The translations under genes were made by a program, and so were the position numbers. Below, piece after piece: positions 47,484 to 59,779 of a DNA stretch of 64,000 nucleotides (positions are counted from its first letter, which is position 1; each line of letters begins with the position of its first letter). The notes below the pieces were generated by a model that saw only the letters and a program-made list of their open reading frames with translations, did not search any database and was not told the origin of the DNA. This DNA comes from Mikania micrantha (lineage: Eukaryota > Streptophyta > Magnoliopsida > Asterales > Asteraceae), in the NCBI GenBank assembly GCA_009363875.1, contig CM018696.1:90666215-90730214 (forward strand). Direction: 5' to 3'.

Positions 47484-50400
47484 TTAGTGCCGGGCGTGTT
47501 CGGGTATCAACCGTTGAAGTAGTTCTGGAGATGCATGAGCAATTTCTGTACATCAATATTACGAGTTAAAAAAATTGAAATAAAAAAAAAATTGTGAACG
47601 TCACCATTAGGCGCCCCTCACCGACCGGTCCCACGGCTAACATGAGAAAAGTAAATTGCGTGACCCAGGGAAAATTGAGTGGTGCCAGGCTTTGAACCCC
47701 ATACCTCCATTATGTCACCCCCTTACCACTAGGCCACCATCACGGGGACGAAATAAAAGAATTTGCACAATGCAGAAAAACAGTTGTACCTTGTGGTGTG
47801 AAATTGAACAGGGGAGGGAGGGGTTTGCCATCTGGCAGAGTTGTGGTTGGGTCCCTTAACTCGTCAAAGAATGGGTGAACGCATGCCTCCAACTGCAGAA
47901 ACAATGTATAGACTAAGTATATTTATAAGAATTGTAATTTGCAGTAGAAGAGTTATGCAATAATATTCACTTACAGCGCTACATCGCAGCTTTGGTGAGT
48001 ATTGTAGCATGCGCGATACAAGATCAATTGATTCAGATGGCATATGCTTTTTAAATATCTGAACAAAATCAAAAGTAAATTTTTTAAAAATTTTTAAGTA
48101 AAAACAACTGTAACAAATTGGGTGTGTGGTGAGGCAAAGAGTCGAATTGACCAGAAATAATGTTAATTTTTTTTTAAAGACAATCTGTTTTACAATTACA
48201 AAAATATATTATTTATGTAATGATACATACGGGCAACTTTATCGGTGTTTTCTTTTTCGCTTATTTTTTGAAAAAGTACCTCATCGACTCATTAAGAAAA
48301 GAAGATAACCCAAATCGATCATCAAGAAAATACATGGATAAAATTAGAGGCGTTCATCGGGTCGGATCACAATTTATTAGGTTCATTTGATTTGAAATTT
48401 TAGGACCCCATCCGAAAAATGACACGATCTGAATAAAAAAAATATAACCGATCTAAATCTATCCGAATAAGCATGATTTGGGTATCCAAATAAGCAAGTT
48501 TTATTCGATCATTATGGTTAAATTTGGACATCCACATTCCACAAGATGTTGTATATCCAATATCCAATATCAGGAGAAAAAAATGATTATCTAGACCTGG
48601 ATATGTCAACTATCTAAATAAGATTCAAGATCGGTTTTTTCGGATTCGGATACAATTTGATTTTCGGTTTTTATAAACACCCCTAGATGAGATTACCACC
48701 TCTAAACTTAAAGAAAATACTAAAAATAATGAATTAATATGAACAAACCTTGTGCCATGGATGAGCCTTAATCTGTGGGAACTTAAACTCTGTGTAATGA
48801 GGATTCATGCATTTAATTTCCTCCCTTGTTGGTGTTCCCAAAATCTAAAGAGAGAAAAATAAAAAGATAATTGTTAAAATGACATTCAGATTAGAAACTA
48901 GTCTCTTAAGACATGAAGATACAAGTGTCAGGAACCATGTACCTTGATTATTTCTACGAGTTGGTCTACACTACTTTCGCCAGGGAAAAGAGGCTGCATT
49001 TAAAAATATTGTAATTTAGTCATAAAAATTATAACCATAAACAGATATGAAGGAACTTGTTGATCAAATTATTAACAAATTTATCCAAACATTTAATAAC
49101 TAGTTAAATGCCCAAAGAAACAGCCCTTATGTGCCAACCTGTCCAAGGAGTAGCTCAGCTAAAACACAACCAGCAGACCACATGTCAATAGCATTGGTGT
49201 ATTCTGTTGCTCCAAATATCAACTCAGGAGCCCTATAATATCTTGAACAAATATATGAAATATTTGGTTCTCCAGGTACCTGCAGTCGCACAGTAAAATA
49301 TTAAAACCTGATCTCTATTGCATTCAGAATTCCAAGAATTATATGAACTTACCAGCATCTTTGCACTTCCAAAATCACATAGTTTTAGCTGTTGAGTTTG
49401 AGGATTTACCTGTATTCAACAACATACACACATTTAATATTCAATACATCACCAACAAGGTAACTTAAATGGGTTATTAGAACTTACCAATAAATTCTGT
49501 GGCTTTATGTCACGATGACATACACCGATGACATTGTGAATGTAATTAAGCCCACGACAGATTTGATATGTGTACAACTGTACATATAGCATAGGCATGT
49601 GTTGATTCATCCTAACATAGTGCCTTGACATCCTGTAGACAGTTTCAGGTACATATTCCAAGACAACATTCAAGTAAACTTCATTTTTGTCTGTTGTTGA
49701 ATAGAAACAGTTTTTCAATGGAACAACGTTTGGATGGTCCAGTAAACACATAATTTGAAGTTCTCTGTTCTTGTATCTTTTGTCTTGTAAAACCTTCTTT
49801 ATAGCAACAGCTTCACCTGTTTCAAGGCATTTGGCCTGGAAAGGAAACAATTATCAAGTAGTTAGCATCTATCTATATCTGCATTATATGCTTAAAACGA
49901 TGAATTTCACACACAATTACCTGAAAGACCACACCAAATGAACCAGTACCAACAATACGCTCCGCCATGTATGAGAAGGTCTGGACCACAGTGCATTTCA
50001 CATATCAGCATTTTAGTAATAAAGAACACCGGCAGGAGAATTAGCTACAGCTAAATGATTATTACCTGCTTTGGTTTTCCATTTCGACCACCAATTGAAG
50101 TCACGATAATTTGACCGGCTTCAGTAGTATTACCATTTACAAGAGTTGCCTCAAAATCCTGCTTTCAAATAATCATATGTAAGCATCCAAACATTTACTG
50201 GAAACAGTATAAATAATTTTTTTAATAATTATGATACTAAATGATAGTATTACCTTGTCATCAGATTTGTTTTCCTTAATTTTCATTTCATGCATTTGTT
50301 TGGGCAGATTCTCAAAGTTAAACTTTCCAAGTTTAGCAGCAGCATTGGATGTGCTTGCAGACATCTTAGGAGCTCGAGCACTCCCTGGCTGACTCTCGGA

Positions 50401-51617
50401 TTCTTGTTTTACCCTTTTAGTGCTCGAATCTCCACTCTACAAAACAAACAAGTTTAACTATATGTCATTACTCATCACTGGTCCATCAATTATCATGTAA
50501 CAATTTGAAAGTTGATGCTATAATCATTTACAATCAATAACCCATAACATATCTTTAATTAAAAAATTATAATAATAAAGATGCTCGGGCAGTACTGATA
50601 ATAATATACATCATGTGAACAACGCATTTGGTCAGTACACATTTATGTTCATATTGTAAATGTCTTGGAAGATTGCTTGTGGCATAAGTTCTTGTAATTA
50701 AGGTCATATTATACAAGAACTCCATATAAAAAACACAGGAATCTCGGAAATCATATGACATTATGACCAATGATTTTGACATGCTCATGTATAAACAAGC
50801 AATAATGATGTCGATGTATATTAAAATACTAAACAAAAACAATAAATTGTTATTAAAATACTAATGGATCTATAAAACACTAATGATGCTAATGACTATT
50901 AAAATACTAATATCTTGTTATTACAGATATTGCCAACAGATATCAAACAACAGCCAAATAAAATATCATAAACTATTCCTCCAGGCTGATTCAAATATGA
51001 ATTGATGGATGATTCAACCACCAGCAAATACATCTAAAAATATATCAGATCAACCATATATAACCAAATAAAAGAAAAACCATTAGAAAATAAAATTCAT
51101 AAGAAGCACAAAATTTGTCTCTATAAAGTTTAAATCAGATCAACCATATATAATCAAACGCTTCAAACTTTATTCGAAATGAAAAAAAAACACAGCAATT
51201 CCAGAAAATTGTTTGAATATGATTGGGTCATGATACATCACAAACTAAAGGATTTTGAAAATATATAGCTGACATCAATCAATATCTTATCTACAAACAT
51301 ATACACAAACGTAATTCTACCTTCCAATAGTTAAAAAGAAACCGATATACGAAATTAAAAATCAAAATCGATGACCAAATTCATTGTGCGATGATACATC
51401 ATTCTATGAAAATTATACGAACATGAGCCAGCAAAAGGAATCAGAAAACTACAATAATTAAGAGGATTTCGTAAAGAAAACCTAAGAGATTGTCAAAAGA
51501 ATAAATGAAAACGAACGCAACATGAAATAGATCACATCAAATCATCGGAAAACTTACGGTATCCGAAACGGATGTGCGACCAGAGGCGATACTCTTCAAA
51601 CGACGCATCACATTCAT
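47484..51617 (-). CDS. GSK3/shaggy-like serine/threonine kinase, twelve exons
   Basis: Exons (minus): 51617-51558, 50436-50254, 50158-50066, 49980-49921, 49835-49488, 49409-49353, 49279-49139, 48993-48943, 48844-48749, 48058-47975, 47892-47790, 47545-47484; 1,338 bp, 445 aa, all in frame with GT-AG introns. The N-terminus MNVMRRLKSIASGRTSVSD suggests the plant group with this extension (AtSK3-type, from memory). Kinase features are the glycine loop VGTGSFGVV (G123-G128), K145 in VAIKK, HRDIKPQNLL (D241), DFG (D260), the activation-loop tyrosine Y276 in SYICSRYYRAPE, and TREE (337-340), the regulatory motif known from BIN2. These kinases act in brassinosteroid, stress and developmental signalling in cytosol and nucleus. 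The C-terminus ends LIPEHARH, shorter than relatives by my recollection. A SINE lies in the last intron. Confidence 0.95.
47570..47748 (-). mobile_element. SINE in the last intron of the kinase gene
   Basis: On the minus strand it begins cgtccccgtgatggtggcct, with an A-box-like tggcctagtggtaagg and a B box ggggttcaaagcc, and finishes near 47570 beside A/T-rich sequence. It separates exon 11 from the very short exon 12. It is a different family from the SINE at 40712, with no poly(A) of that kind. The target duplication was not found. Confidence 0.75.
48348..48690. mobile_element. Degenerate 'cgggtcgg' element in kinase intron 9
   Basis: It starts aggcgttcatcgggtcggat and ends tttataaacacccctagat. 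The first 18 bases match the left end of the element at 54151 (gggtgttcatcgggtcgga), so these are two copies of one family. The body has repeated 'tccgaa/ttcgga' and 'tatccaaat' phrases and no ORF. Confidence 0.65.
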
Positions 51618-51870
51618 CGTGCTTTACCAAATTGTAACCCTAATTCCCTCTTCTGTGCAAATCTCACAACACTTATCAAAAATCTTCAACAAAACAAATT
51701 AAAACGTCAACAAATGGAGGAGGAAACTGCGACACGACACGCAATCCTCCTCCACCTTCTCTCTCTAAAAAAGCAATTGCTCTCTCTCTCTAAAAACCAA
51801 CTCTTTCTCTCTCTATATCTATCTTAACAACTCTCTCTTTCTCTCTCTAAAACTATTTTTTGGTCAAAGG
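51618..51870 (-). promoter_or_regulatory. 5'UTR/proximal promoter of the kinase with (GA)n tract
   Basis: On the coding (minus) strand 51760-51860 is rich in gagagagagag, a common feature of plant 5'UTRs and core promoters. It precedes the ATG at 51617 by about 150 bp. Confidence 0.55.
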
Positions 51871-52520
51871 TCAAACCTGAAAAGCCCAATCATTCATTCC
51901 TTGCCTCAATTCGTACACCAGTCAAACTTTTATTTTCAGTCGTCCGATATTTTGAACCTTGTTTGATCTACGGCTGTAAATGAATGTGGCTTTGAATGCT
52001 AAACGACAATATTCAAGCTGTCATCATCAAACTGCCCTTACGAAAACATTTTCTTAGATTCAAAATTTACAAGAAAAAAGATATGTACAAATTTATATGC
52101 GTGTGTTACAATCAATTATTTGAGTGTTTTTTGGATTTAAACAAGCTTCTTCTGGAAATTTGATTTACGTAAAATTAAGTGATTGATTTGACGAACTAGA
52201 ATTTCGTCCACACAACATTTTTTAGTTGGCAGTTGCAAAAGTGGCATTTAAAATACAAATTTAGCGGATTTCTAGCGGCGTATAAAATAATTATACAAAT
52301 AAAACTTGTATTTAAAATTTCTTTTTCTTTTAGAGGATTTTTTTAACAATCAAAGTCCGGTGTTGTGAGATTATTCTGTCAAGTAAATTACATTTTCTTT
52401 TACATTCTCTTCTGGAGTTCATTTAAGAAGAGAAAAAAAAAAGAAAATGTAAAAAAATGAGAAACTTTTTTGTGTTTCCGAGTTTCATTTAACGAAGGAA
52501 GGGAAAGGAAAATAACACAT

Positions 52521-52705
52521 GTTGTGTTCCTGAGTTTCATTTAAGGAGGGAAGTGGAAGGAAAATTAGGCAAAATTACTTAGTTTTTCTTTCCTTCCGAT
52601 TTGGAATGAATTGTAAGGAAAGAACTCAATTATTTTCTTAACTTTTCTTTTCCTCTCATTTCTTTTCCTTTCTGTAACCTCCTTTAATAAATTCGGGAAC
52701 ACAAC
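52521..52705. mobile_element. ~185-bp MITE
   Basis: The ends gttgtgttcctgagtttcat and gttgtgttcccgaatttatt (reverse complement of right) form ~29-bp inverted repeats continuing aaggagg. A further partial copy of the left end (gtgtttccgagtttcattta) lies just upstream at 52471. Confidence 0.75.
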
Positions 52706-53798
52706 GTTAAAGAATAAAGTCTGATGATCTGATCTATATGTTTAGAAGGAAGCATATAGCTTGAAAAATCGGTGACTTCACACGTATCAATATTTGTTTT
52801 AGTTAAGACTTTAATCAATATCTCTTGTAACTTTGTAAGGAAAGTAGAGTGACTACACTATGCTAGAAGCATTTTGATAATTTTGTTTAAAAGATTATTA
52901 CAAATAATAATTACAAGCAAAATCACACCCACGATAACACCACTTCTCTGTGTGAATAACAATATGAATTATTACGTGCTATGAAACCTCACCTCACTCA
53001 CACAGTCACACTAAACCGGCATATGAAATACTTTCAAAAATATCAGTTACTATTTTAGGTCTATGAATAGTTAACAATTATTGTTGTGATATTCTTTTAT
53101 TACAGATTTTAATAAAATTAAATGGGTAACAAACCCTTATTAATATATATATTATTAATATATATTAAAAAGCAAAAATAATTTGTGTCACAAAAACACT
53201 ATTCATTTTGGTATCAATATATATGCATGTGGTACAACTTTTATAGCCTATATCTTCATTTCTAGCTTTACTTATGGTTTCGTCTTATATTCTCTTTTAA
53301 GCTTATGTTGCAAAGACCGACCAACTTCATCTTCCTTTGTTTTGTGCTTCACTCAGCCGGTAGCTTGCATTAAATCAGAGATGGTTGTATTCTGGTATGG
53401 TTGTCTCTGTGTCCTTTCTCTGACGACTTTTTGCTCAAGATTTGTATCCACCCACAACCTCTCTCTTCGCATGCCGTCTTCCTGACACGATTCCGGTGGA
53501 GGCTGTTCTAGAGAGAAGAAAGGAGAGTACAATGATGTGTAATAACCCCTAGAAAGGGGTTATAACAGTTTGGTATATATATAGAAAGTAACGACTTTTT
53601 AAGTTGTCTGATTTTGGTAAGTGTTCTATACAATCTACATCTTCCTTTGGGGTTGCTTGATTTTTGTTAGTGTTCTATACAATCTATAACATTAATTTGT
53701 AGTAAAATTATGATAATTTAAGGGGATTTTGAGTCTAAGTCGTGTAACATATTTATTACTATAACTTTGATCTAAGGTGTCGTTTCATGTTAGTGTAA

Positions 53799-53831
53799 GA
53801 CCCGGCGCAACGCGCGGATCCTAGATCCTAG
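53799..53831 (+). mobile_element. Helitron-like 3' terminus
   Basis: The GC hairpin gcgc-aac-gcgc (53805-53815) is followed by CTAG at 53820 and 53828, then T. This is the format of plant Helitron 3' ends. The matching 5' TC end was not identified, so the extent of the element is unknown. Confidence 0.55.
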
Positions 53832-54150
53832 TTATAGTAAAAAATAAATATGTTTCCAAAGACACTTTTGAAAGCAACGTTTGTATAACCGAAACAGATC
53901 GGTCGACCAAACAGTTAGACCAGAGATTGATCTGATTATTCTAGTTGAACTGCTTATCAAGAGAACTAATTAATCAACCAGTTTAATTGGTGAATCAAAC
54001 TGCTTGAAATGGGTTTTAATTTTTTTTATATTAAATTAAATATAACTTTCATAATGAAATTAATCATGTCATCTAGTTTTTTAAATCTAATATGATTGAT
54101 TCAATTATAGAGATTTTTTGACCTGATTTAAACCAAACCTAATTACCTTA

Positions 54151-54470
54151 GGGGTGTTCATCGGGTCGGATAACAAATTATTCGGGTTTTCGGGTTGGAA
54201 AATTTTTTTGGTCTATCCGAAACCCGACCCGGAAAATTGAATAACCCGAAAAACCCGAATTCGTTCATCCGAACAACCCTGTTTTTTTCGGGTTTTCAGA
54301 TATCCGACCCGAAAAAACAAGTTTTTGCATATCTGAAACCCGACCCGAATCTAAAATCATATTATCCGACCCGAAAAACCCGAAATAGATTTTGGATACG
54401 GTTTTTTCGGGTTTCGGATACGATTCGAATTTTGAATTTTTTCGAGTTTCGGATATTTTGAACACCCATA
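54151..54470. mobile_element. 320-bp element made of cccgacccg/cgggttcgg repeats, 10-bp direct repeat
   Basis: The direct repeats AATTACCTTA lie at 54141-54150 and 54471-54480. The ends ggggtgttca and tgaacaccca are inverted. The interior is built from short permuted phrases (cgggttttcgggt, gaaacccgacccg) which also create spurious long frames. It is related to 48348-48690. Confidence 0.85.
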
Positions 54471-54787
54471 AATTACCTTAGTTGGGTTCAGGTTTGTTCG
54501 AGTTAATCAGCTTCAAGTATTTTTGATACCTCTAATTACATCATATTGTAAGAATATTTTTGTAATTTTATTTAATATAATAATGTTTATGAACCAAAAA
54601 AAGAAGATCATTTTAACTTGTTATATAATTTCCTGTTTTGTTACATTGCTTGTAAACTCAAGTTAGTAAATTTACCCATATATAAAGTAATAAAATCAAC
54701 TATCTTCATAATAGTTGTGAGTGTGTCTATGTGTGTCGTGCACTTATGTATAACAGGAAAGTAGATGTGATAATTTTTACCCATGTC

Positions 54788-55688
54788 CAGGGGCGTACCC
54801 ATGTATAACCCAAGGGGGGCAGCTGCCCACCTTGAAAATTTTTTTTTAGTAGTATATATATGTTAAAATCCAGATCGCCCCCCGTGAAATTTTGCAATCG
54901 CCCCTATTAAACTTTTGATTTCTAAGTGTTAACTAGTAAACTAAGTTGAAAATGCTCAACTAATAATTTAAAACCAGTGTAAAATCAAGTTTAATATTAA
55001 TTATTATAAGTCAAACCATCACCAAACCAGTTAAAACCGAATTAATAAACCAATCCAAATAAACCAAATTCAACCTTATGTATTATAAAGAAAACAAATT
55101 TAAATCTGAATTCGCTTTAATCGGTTAACCAAACAAACTGAATTAAAAAAAAGGAACCGATAACCATACCGAAACCGATATTCGGATACAGTTAAGAATC
55201 GACTTCGGAATTCGGATACAGTTAGAAAGCAAACAGAAATTAGAATACGGTTCGTTTTTTTCGGTTACGAAAACGGTTCAATTTTTGTATTAACAATTTT
55301 CTACTTTTCTGAACACTCCTACTTTAATACTCAAATTCACTAAGGGACATTTTTTTTTGACTCGTCCTGGCACCCCCAATTCTTAGGGCTATCATTGACT
55401 AATCCATTATAAAAACTTATATTATATTATTTTATACAGAAAGGGTTACTTAGAAACGTCTCCTATACATTGTTTTGAATATATATAAAAAACATAAAAT
55501 CACGTAGTGAACAACTTTAGATATATTGTAGTTTCATTATGTCTTTATATATGAAATTTAGTTTTATTGCCGTTTTTTAACATGACCCGACGGCCCGGCC
55601 CGGCCCGATCCGCCCCAACCCAACTTGAACACCAATTAACCTAAAAAAATTCCGCCCCCCATGAAAAAAATTTCTGGGTCCGCCACTA
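54788..55688. mobile_element. Non-autonomous hAT element with 8-bp target duplication
   Basis: The 901-bp element has the left end CAGGGGCGTACCCATG and the right end in reverse complement TAGTGGCGGACCCAG. The direct repeats CCCATGTC at 54780-54787 and 55689-55696 are perfect. The interior is non-coding and holds a nested patch of aaaccgaa/cggttac repeats (55020-55310). Confidence 0.92.
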
Positions 55689-55696
55689 CCCATGTC

Positions 55697-58014
55697 AAAG
55701 AAAATAAGTTAGTTTGGGTAAACAATTATAGTATAATGCGTTGAAATGGGTAACATCATAATATTAAATGGGTTGAGATGGGTACGTAGCACTTAAACAC
55801 AACGCGGATCAAGACGGGTAACCAAAAATGTACGTAAATACATTGGATTCAAACATTTAAGAATGATTAATAACAATACTGATGAGAAAATTAGTAAAAA
55901 TTATCCAAATGGACTATTTGTTTACTTATAACACATCTAAAGTTAAATTAAATTGATGTATTTAAAGAACAATCCATTTAGACTCGAACTAATTTTGCTT
56001 AAAATCCGTTCTGACCCTCACCCATCATGACCCGAACATGTTTTAATCCGTTACCCAACCCAACCCAAGCCGCCCATTTTACCAGGCATACAGGAAACAC
56101 ATTATCATAAAACTGCTCGTAAAGGATAGGGTTAGCTACAAATGATAAAAACATTAGAATTAAAATGTTTTTTTCTTAAACACTAAAGATTTAAGTCATA
56201 CTAAAAACGGATCTGTACGAAAAGTTGTTTTCACATAGAAGGAAATAAAAGAAAAACTATAAGACATGATCTATCATCAAAGGATGTATAAAATAAAAAA
56301 TATCATATATATAGTAATTTGTAAATATTTGCCACTAATAAAAAATAAATAATAAACACTTTTATCAGTTAAAAACATTATTTTTTTTTTATCTTTCAAG
56401 AAATTTACACTCGTGTCCTCGTTGTTTCACTGGCGCATTAATTAGTGAATTACGAAGTCATTCTTGGGTAGTAGAATCTATTCAAAAAATTTAAGATTTT
56501 CATTAAATTGATTTAGACCAAAATACTAGAGTTGGGCACATGGAATTATTAGTCAAAATTAAACCACCATGGTATTTAATTATTATCTAAGAAATACAAT
56601 ACAATTTCAATAAGGTACCACAAACGTATACAAACGAAGGGATATATTTAATACGTTTTATGTAAATTTCATAATCTATCACATAAATTACACAATACTT
56701 GTGACAAGATATTTGGCTTCATTATGACAAGGTTTTTCATTTAATTTCTTATTAAAAATGTTTACCTTCTAAAATATATTTTTTCCAAAAATATATTATC
56801 TTTTTAATATTTTATTATATGATAATTTAAAAACACATTTTATTGGCATGTTCAAAAATATTTTGCTAAATTCAACGATCATTTTAACAAACACTTAATA
56901 TAGAAAAGGCTTGTTTGTCTTGTTGCATAAAGTTTAATGTAACACTATGATTCTATAAATTTTAAGAGTAAATGTAAGTGATAAATAAATAAAGTTGTTA
57001 TTTTGTGCCAATTAATATAGTTTTTGTATAAAAGGATGTAATTCGGTAAAAGTCAAAAGAAATCAATATACGAAAGTTAGATTAACCAAGAAGCTAATAA
57101 CGAGAAAAAGGGTGCGTTCTCTAATCGGGTGAAACAAAAAACATTAATTTTATTTAGCCATATTATATATATTATAGGATCAACCTAAAATTAGATCTAT
57201 GGAGTTTAAAATATGCTATCAGTCTAAAAAAGTAGGGAGGAAGGTTCAGTTAAGGTGTCAAAATGAGGGTGGGTTATAACGAATTTTAAGTACCTAAAAT
57301 CAATTTGAGTCTAAATTAACTATTTTTAAAAACATTAATTTAGTTTAAGTCAAAATAAGTTACAACTTGATTATTTTACCATTTTAAATCCATTATTATA
57401 TTCACGTAATTTTTAGGTTATTCATATTATATCAAGGTGTTATTCATCTTAATGTTTTCTATGCTCTGTTGTTACTATTAATTCAAAATAAAATAATCAT
57501 TCAGTCAAACTTACTCATTCATCTTGCTTTACATCAATATTGTCAGGTCTAATAGGCGGTTACATGACAGTTTCTAACGGCTTTCAGTAGTTACATGACG
57601 ATTTCTAACGTTGTGATGAATATGTTGTTTTCTTATGTTAGATCAACATGAGATAAAATTAGAACCATATATAAATATTAGATAAATCATTTAATGAAAA
57701 CTTTTTTACATTAATGTTTATTGACCAGATGACGTTGCCTCGTGCGTTGTCGCACTTGTTTCGCCTAAGTAACAAACAAAAAAATATTAATGTATGAAAC
57801 ACTTTTATTTCACAATGAGAACAAACCCAAAAACATCAATTCTATTTATAATATAAAGAAATATATATTTGCCATAAAAATATTGAATTGCCCGGATCTT
57901 AAACGGTTATAAAACTAGTTGTTTATAATGCATGCGACGCAAAGAGAATAAGTTGAAAATAAGAAGAAACACAAATGTGAAATTAATAAAATGGGTGTGA
58001 TTTATCAATTTAGG
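55697..58014. other. AT-rich intergenic sequence
   Basis: No supported gene and no clear element ends. 55740-56090 contains phrases such as 'gacccgaacatg' and 'gttacccaacccaaccca' reminiscent of degenerate repeats elsewhere in the window. Confidence 0.4.
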
Positions 58015-58580
58015 GTTGTCATAACGGGTCAGACACGACCCGTTAAAACACGACACGTTAAGACACAAAACACGAACTGGTTAGACACGAACACGACACG
58101 AATTCTTATCGTGTCTGTTTTTTCAAACATGAACACGACCTTTAAAAACACGTAAACACGAAAAGACCCGTTAAGGAACCTGTTAACAGTGAACACTATA
58201 AAAAACCTGTTAAAGAACCTGTTAAAACCCGTTAAAGAATCTGTTAAGGAACCTGTTAAAGAATTAGGGTTAGACAATTATAAATTTTTTGAAGCTAATC
58301 GGTTACCCATATGGCCATATATTTATTATTTATTTTAAATTTTAAACAAGTTTTAACAGGTCTTAATGGGTCTTAACAGCTCTTAATTGATCTTAACAGG
58401 TCTTAATGGATCTTAACAGGTCTTAACGAGTCTTAGCGGGTTTTACCTGTTTAGACACGAAAAATAAACATGTCTTAACGTGTCGACCTGTTTTAGACAC
58501 GAAACATGTTAAGGGTGAACACGAAACATGTTAAAGTCGTGTCGTGTTAACGTGTTCATGTCCAAAATTGCCAGCCCTAT
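58015..58580. mobile_element. Degenerate 'acacgac/gtgttaa' repeat element
   Basis: It begins agggttgtcataacgggtca and ends ccaaaattgccagccct. The left half is acacgac/cacgaa-rich and the right half is the complementary gtgtcgtgtt/cttaac type, so the two halves can fold back on each other. Tandem phrases 'ggaacctgttaaag' and 'ggtcttaatggatctta' recur. No ORF is present. Confidence 0.6.
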
Positions 58581-58779
58581 ATCATATTTAAGTACCAAAA
58601 GCCTTTATTTGAAGAATATAAAATTTTAAATTTATATTGAAAAATTGTTGTCATGTGACGTTCTAATACTTGTAATTAAGGATTGCTTTTGGTTATAGTT
58701 ATTGTAGCAAAGTCGGATCGAATGTGCATCTGCCAAAAAGTTGAGTCAGTGAAAAGGGGTTATTAGTTTTGCTCATTTA

Positions 58780-59627
58780 GGTGGTGTTTGTTTTTTCAGA
58801 GGCAAAATGTCTGCGGTCTGCGGACCAAATCTGCATACATCTTTTGCAGAAGAGGTGGACCAAACATCTGCAGGTAGATCTTTTTGAGGTGTTTGTTTGC
58901 TGAAAACTTATAAGCTCTTCCCAACCCACGACTGCCCCAACCCACTGTCTACCCCAACCCACACCCCCACCTCGTCGATCATCCTCTTCCCCACCGGCGG
59001 TGGAGGAGGCCAGCTGTGGAGGAGACGACCGGAAAAGGAGACGACCGAACCCTAGACGACCGAACCCTCGATCGAACGTACGATTGAAGGTGCGACGACC
59101 GGCGGTGGGGGAGCCGGCTGTGGAGGAGACCGGCGGTGGGGGAGCCCGACTGTGGCTGTCACCATCGTCTAACCACAATCACTGTCACCATCACGAGCTA
59201 CCACCACCGCTGTCACCATCATCGTCGAACCACAAAGGGTTTTGGTGGATCGCCTATGGCCGCGAGCGGTAGGTGGAGACCGACGGAGGTAGGTGGAGAC
59301 CGACGGAGGTAGGTGCAGCGGTAGGTCACGAGCGGTGGAGGCGGCAGTAGGTGCGGCGGTGGAGGCCGACGGAGATGGGAGGTGGGAGGCGTGGCTTTGG
59401 CGGTGGGAATTTGGTTCATCAGATGTGGATTGTGGAAGGAAGAAGAGGTTGGAAGACCTCAAGAAGAGCTTGGTCCACGTCTGCGCCAATAAGAAGCCGC
59501 GCAGACATTTTTTAGTGAAATGTCTGCGAGAAAACAAATGGTCTGCGAACATCTAACATCTACCCGCGTCTGCGTGGCGCAGACATAAGAGGTTAGAAGA
59601 GGTTTTAAAAAAAAAGCAAACACCCTC
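58780..59627. mobile_element. PIF-type non-autonomous element with GC-rich core
   Basis: The 848-bp element has termini ggtggtgtttgttttttcag and, in reverse complement, gagggtgtttgctttttttt. TTA direct repeats lie at 58777-58779 and 59628-59630. The subterminal 'aaatgtctgcggtctgcgga' has a related counterpart at 59510-59570. The core (58920-59400) is GC-rich, with two to three tandem copies of gaggtaggtggagaccgacg (59267-59325); it may be captured 5'UTR or exon sequence. Proline- and arginine-rich frames on both strands look like by-products of this composition and not genes. Confidence 0.8.
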
Positions 59628-59779
59628 TTAAAGCTTCAATTCTTGAAGTTCAATGTTGGTTATGCTCATAAGTTGTTTATAAATTAACAAATAGTACTAA
59701 ACACGTTATATAAATTCCTTTTTGATGAATATGAAGTGTTAAAAATCACCTATGTTTAGTTAAAAAAAATTATGCCCTG

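Larger units (their letters stand above)
51871..54140. other. Intergenic, with MITE and a Helitron-type end
   Basis: AT-rich DNA with no supported gene. It contains the MITE at 52521-52705 and a Helitron-like 3' terminus at 53799-53831. The frame at 53183-53485 is cysteine- and phenylalanine-rich without a recognised domain. Confidence 0.45.

Noticed and set aside
47650..47748. Possible tRNA gene on the minus strand (tagtggtaagg and ggttcaaagcc)
   Set aside because: Same reasoning: tRNA-like boxes but wrong spacing and no acceptor stem; better explained as a SINE.
54195..54465. Open frames on both strands with repeated KPDP/RISEN-type residues
   Set aside because: Produced by the short permuted repeats of the mobile element at 54151-54470.
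57720..57780. Possible Helitron 3' end (cctcgtgcgttgtcgcac)
   Set aside because: The hairpin-like sequence is not followed by CTRR at a suitable distance.
58777..59552. Overlapping long proline/arginine-rich open frames on both strands
   Set aside because: They result from GC-rich repeat composition inside a PIF-type element; no domain and no splice support.
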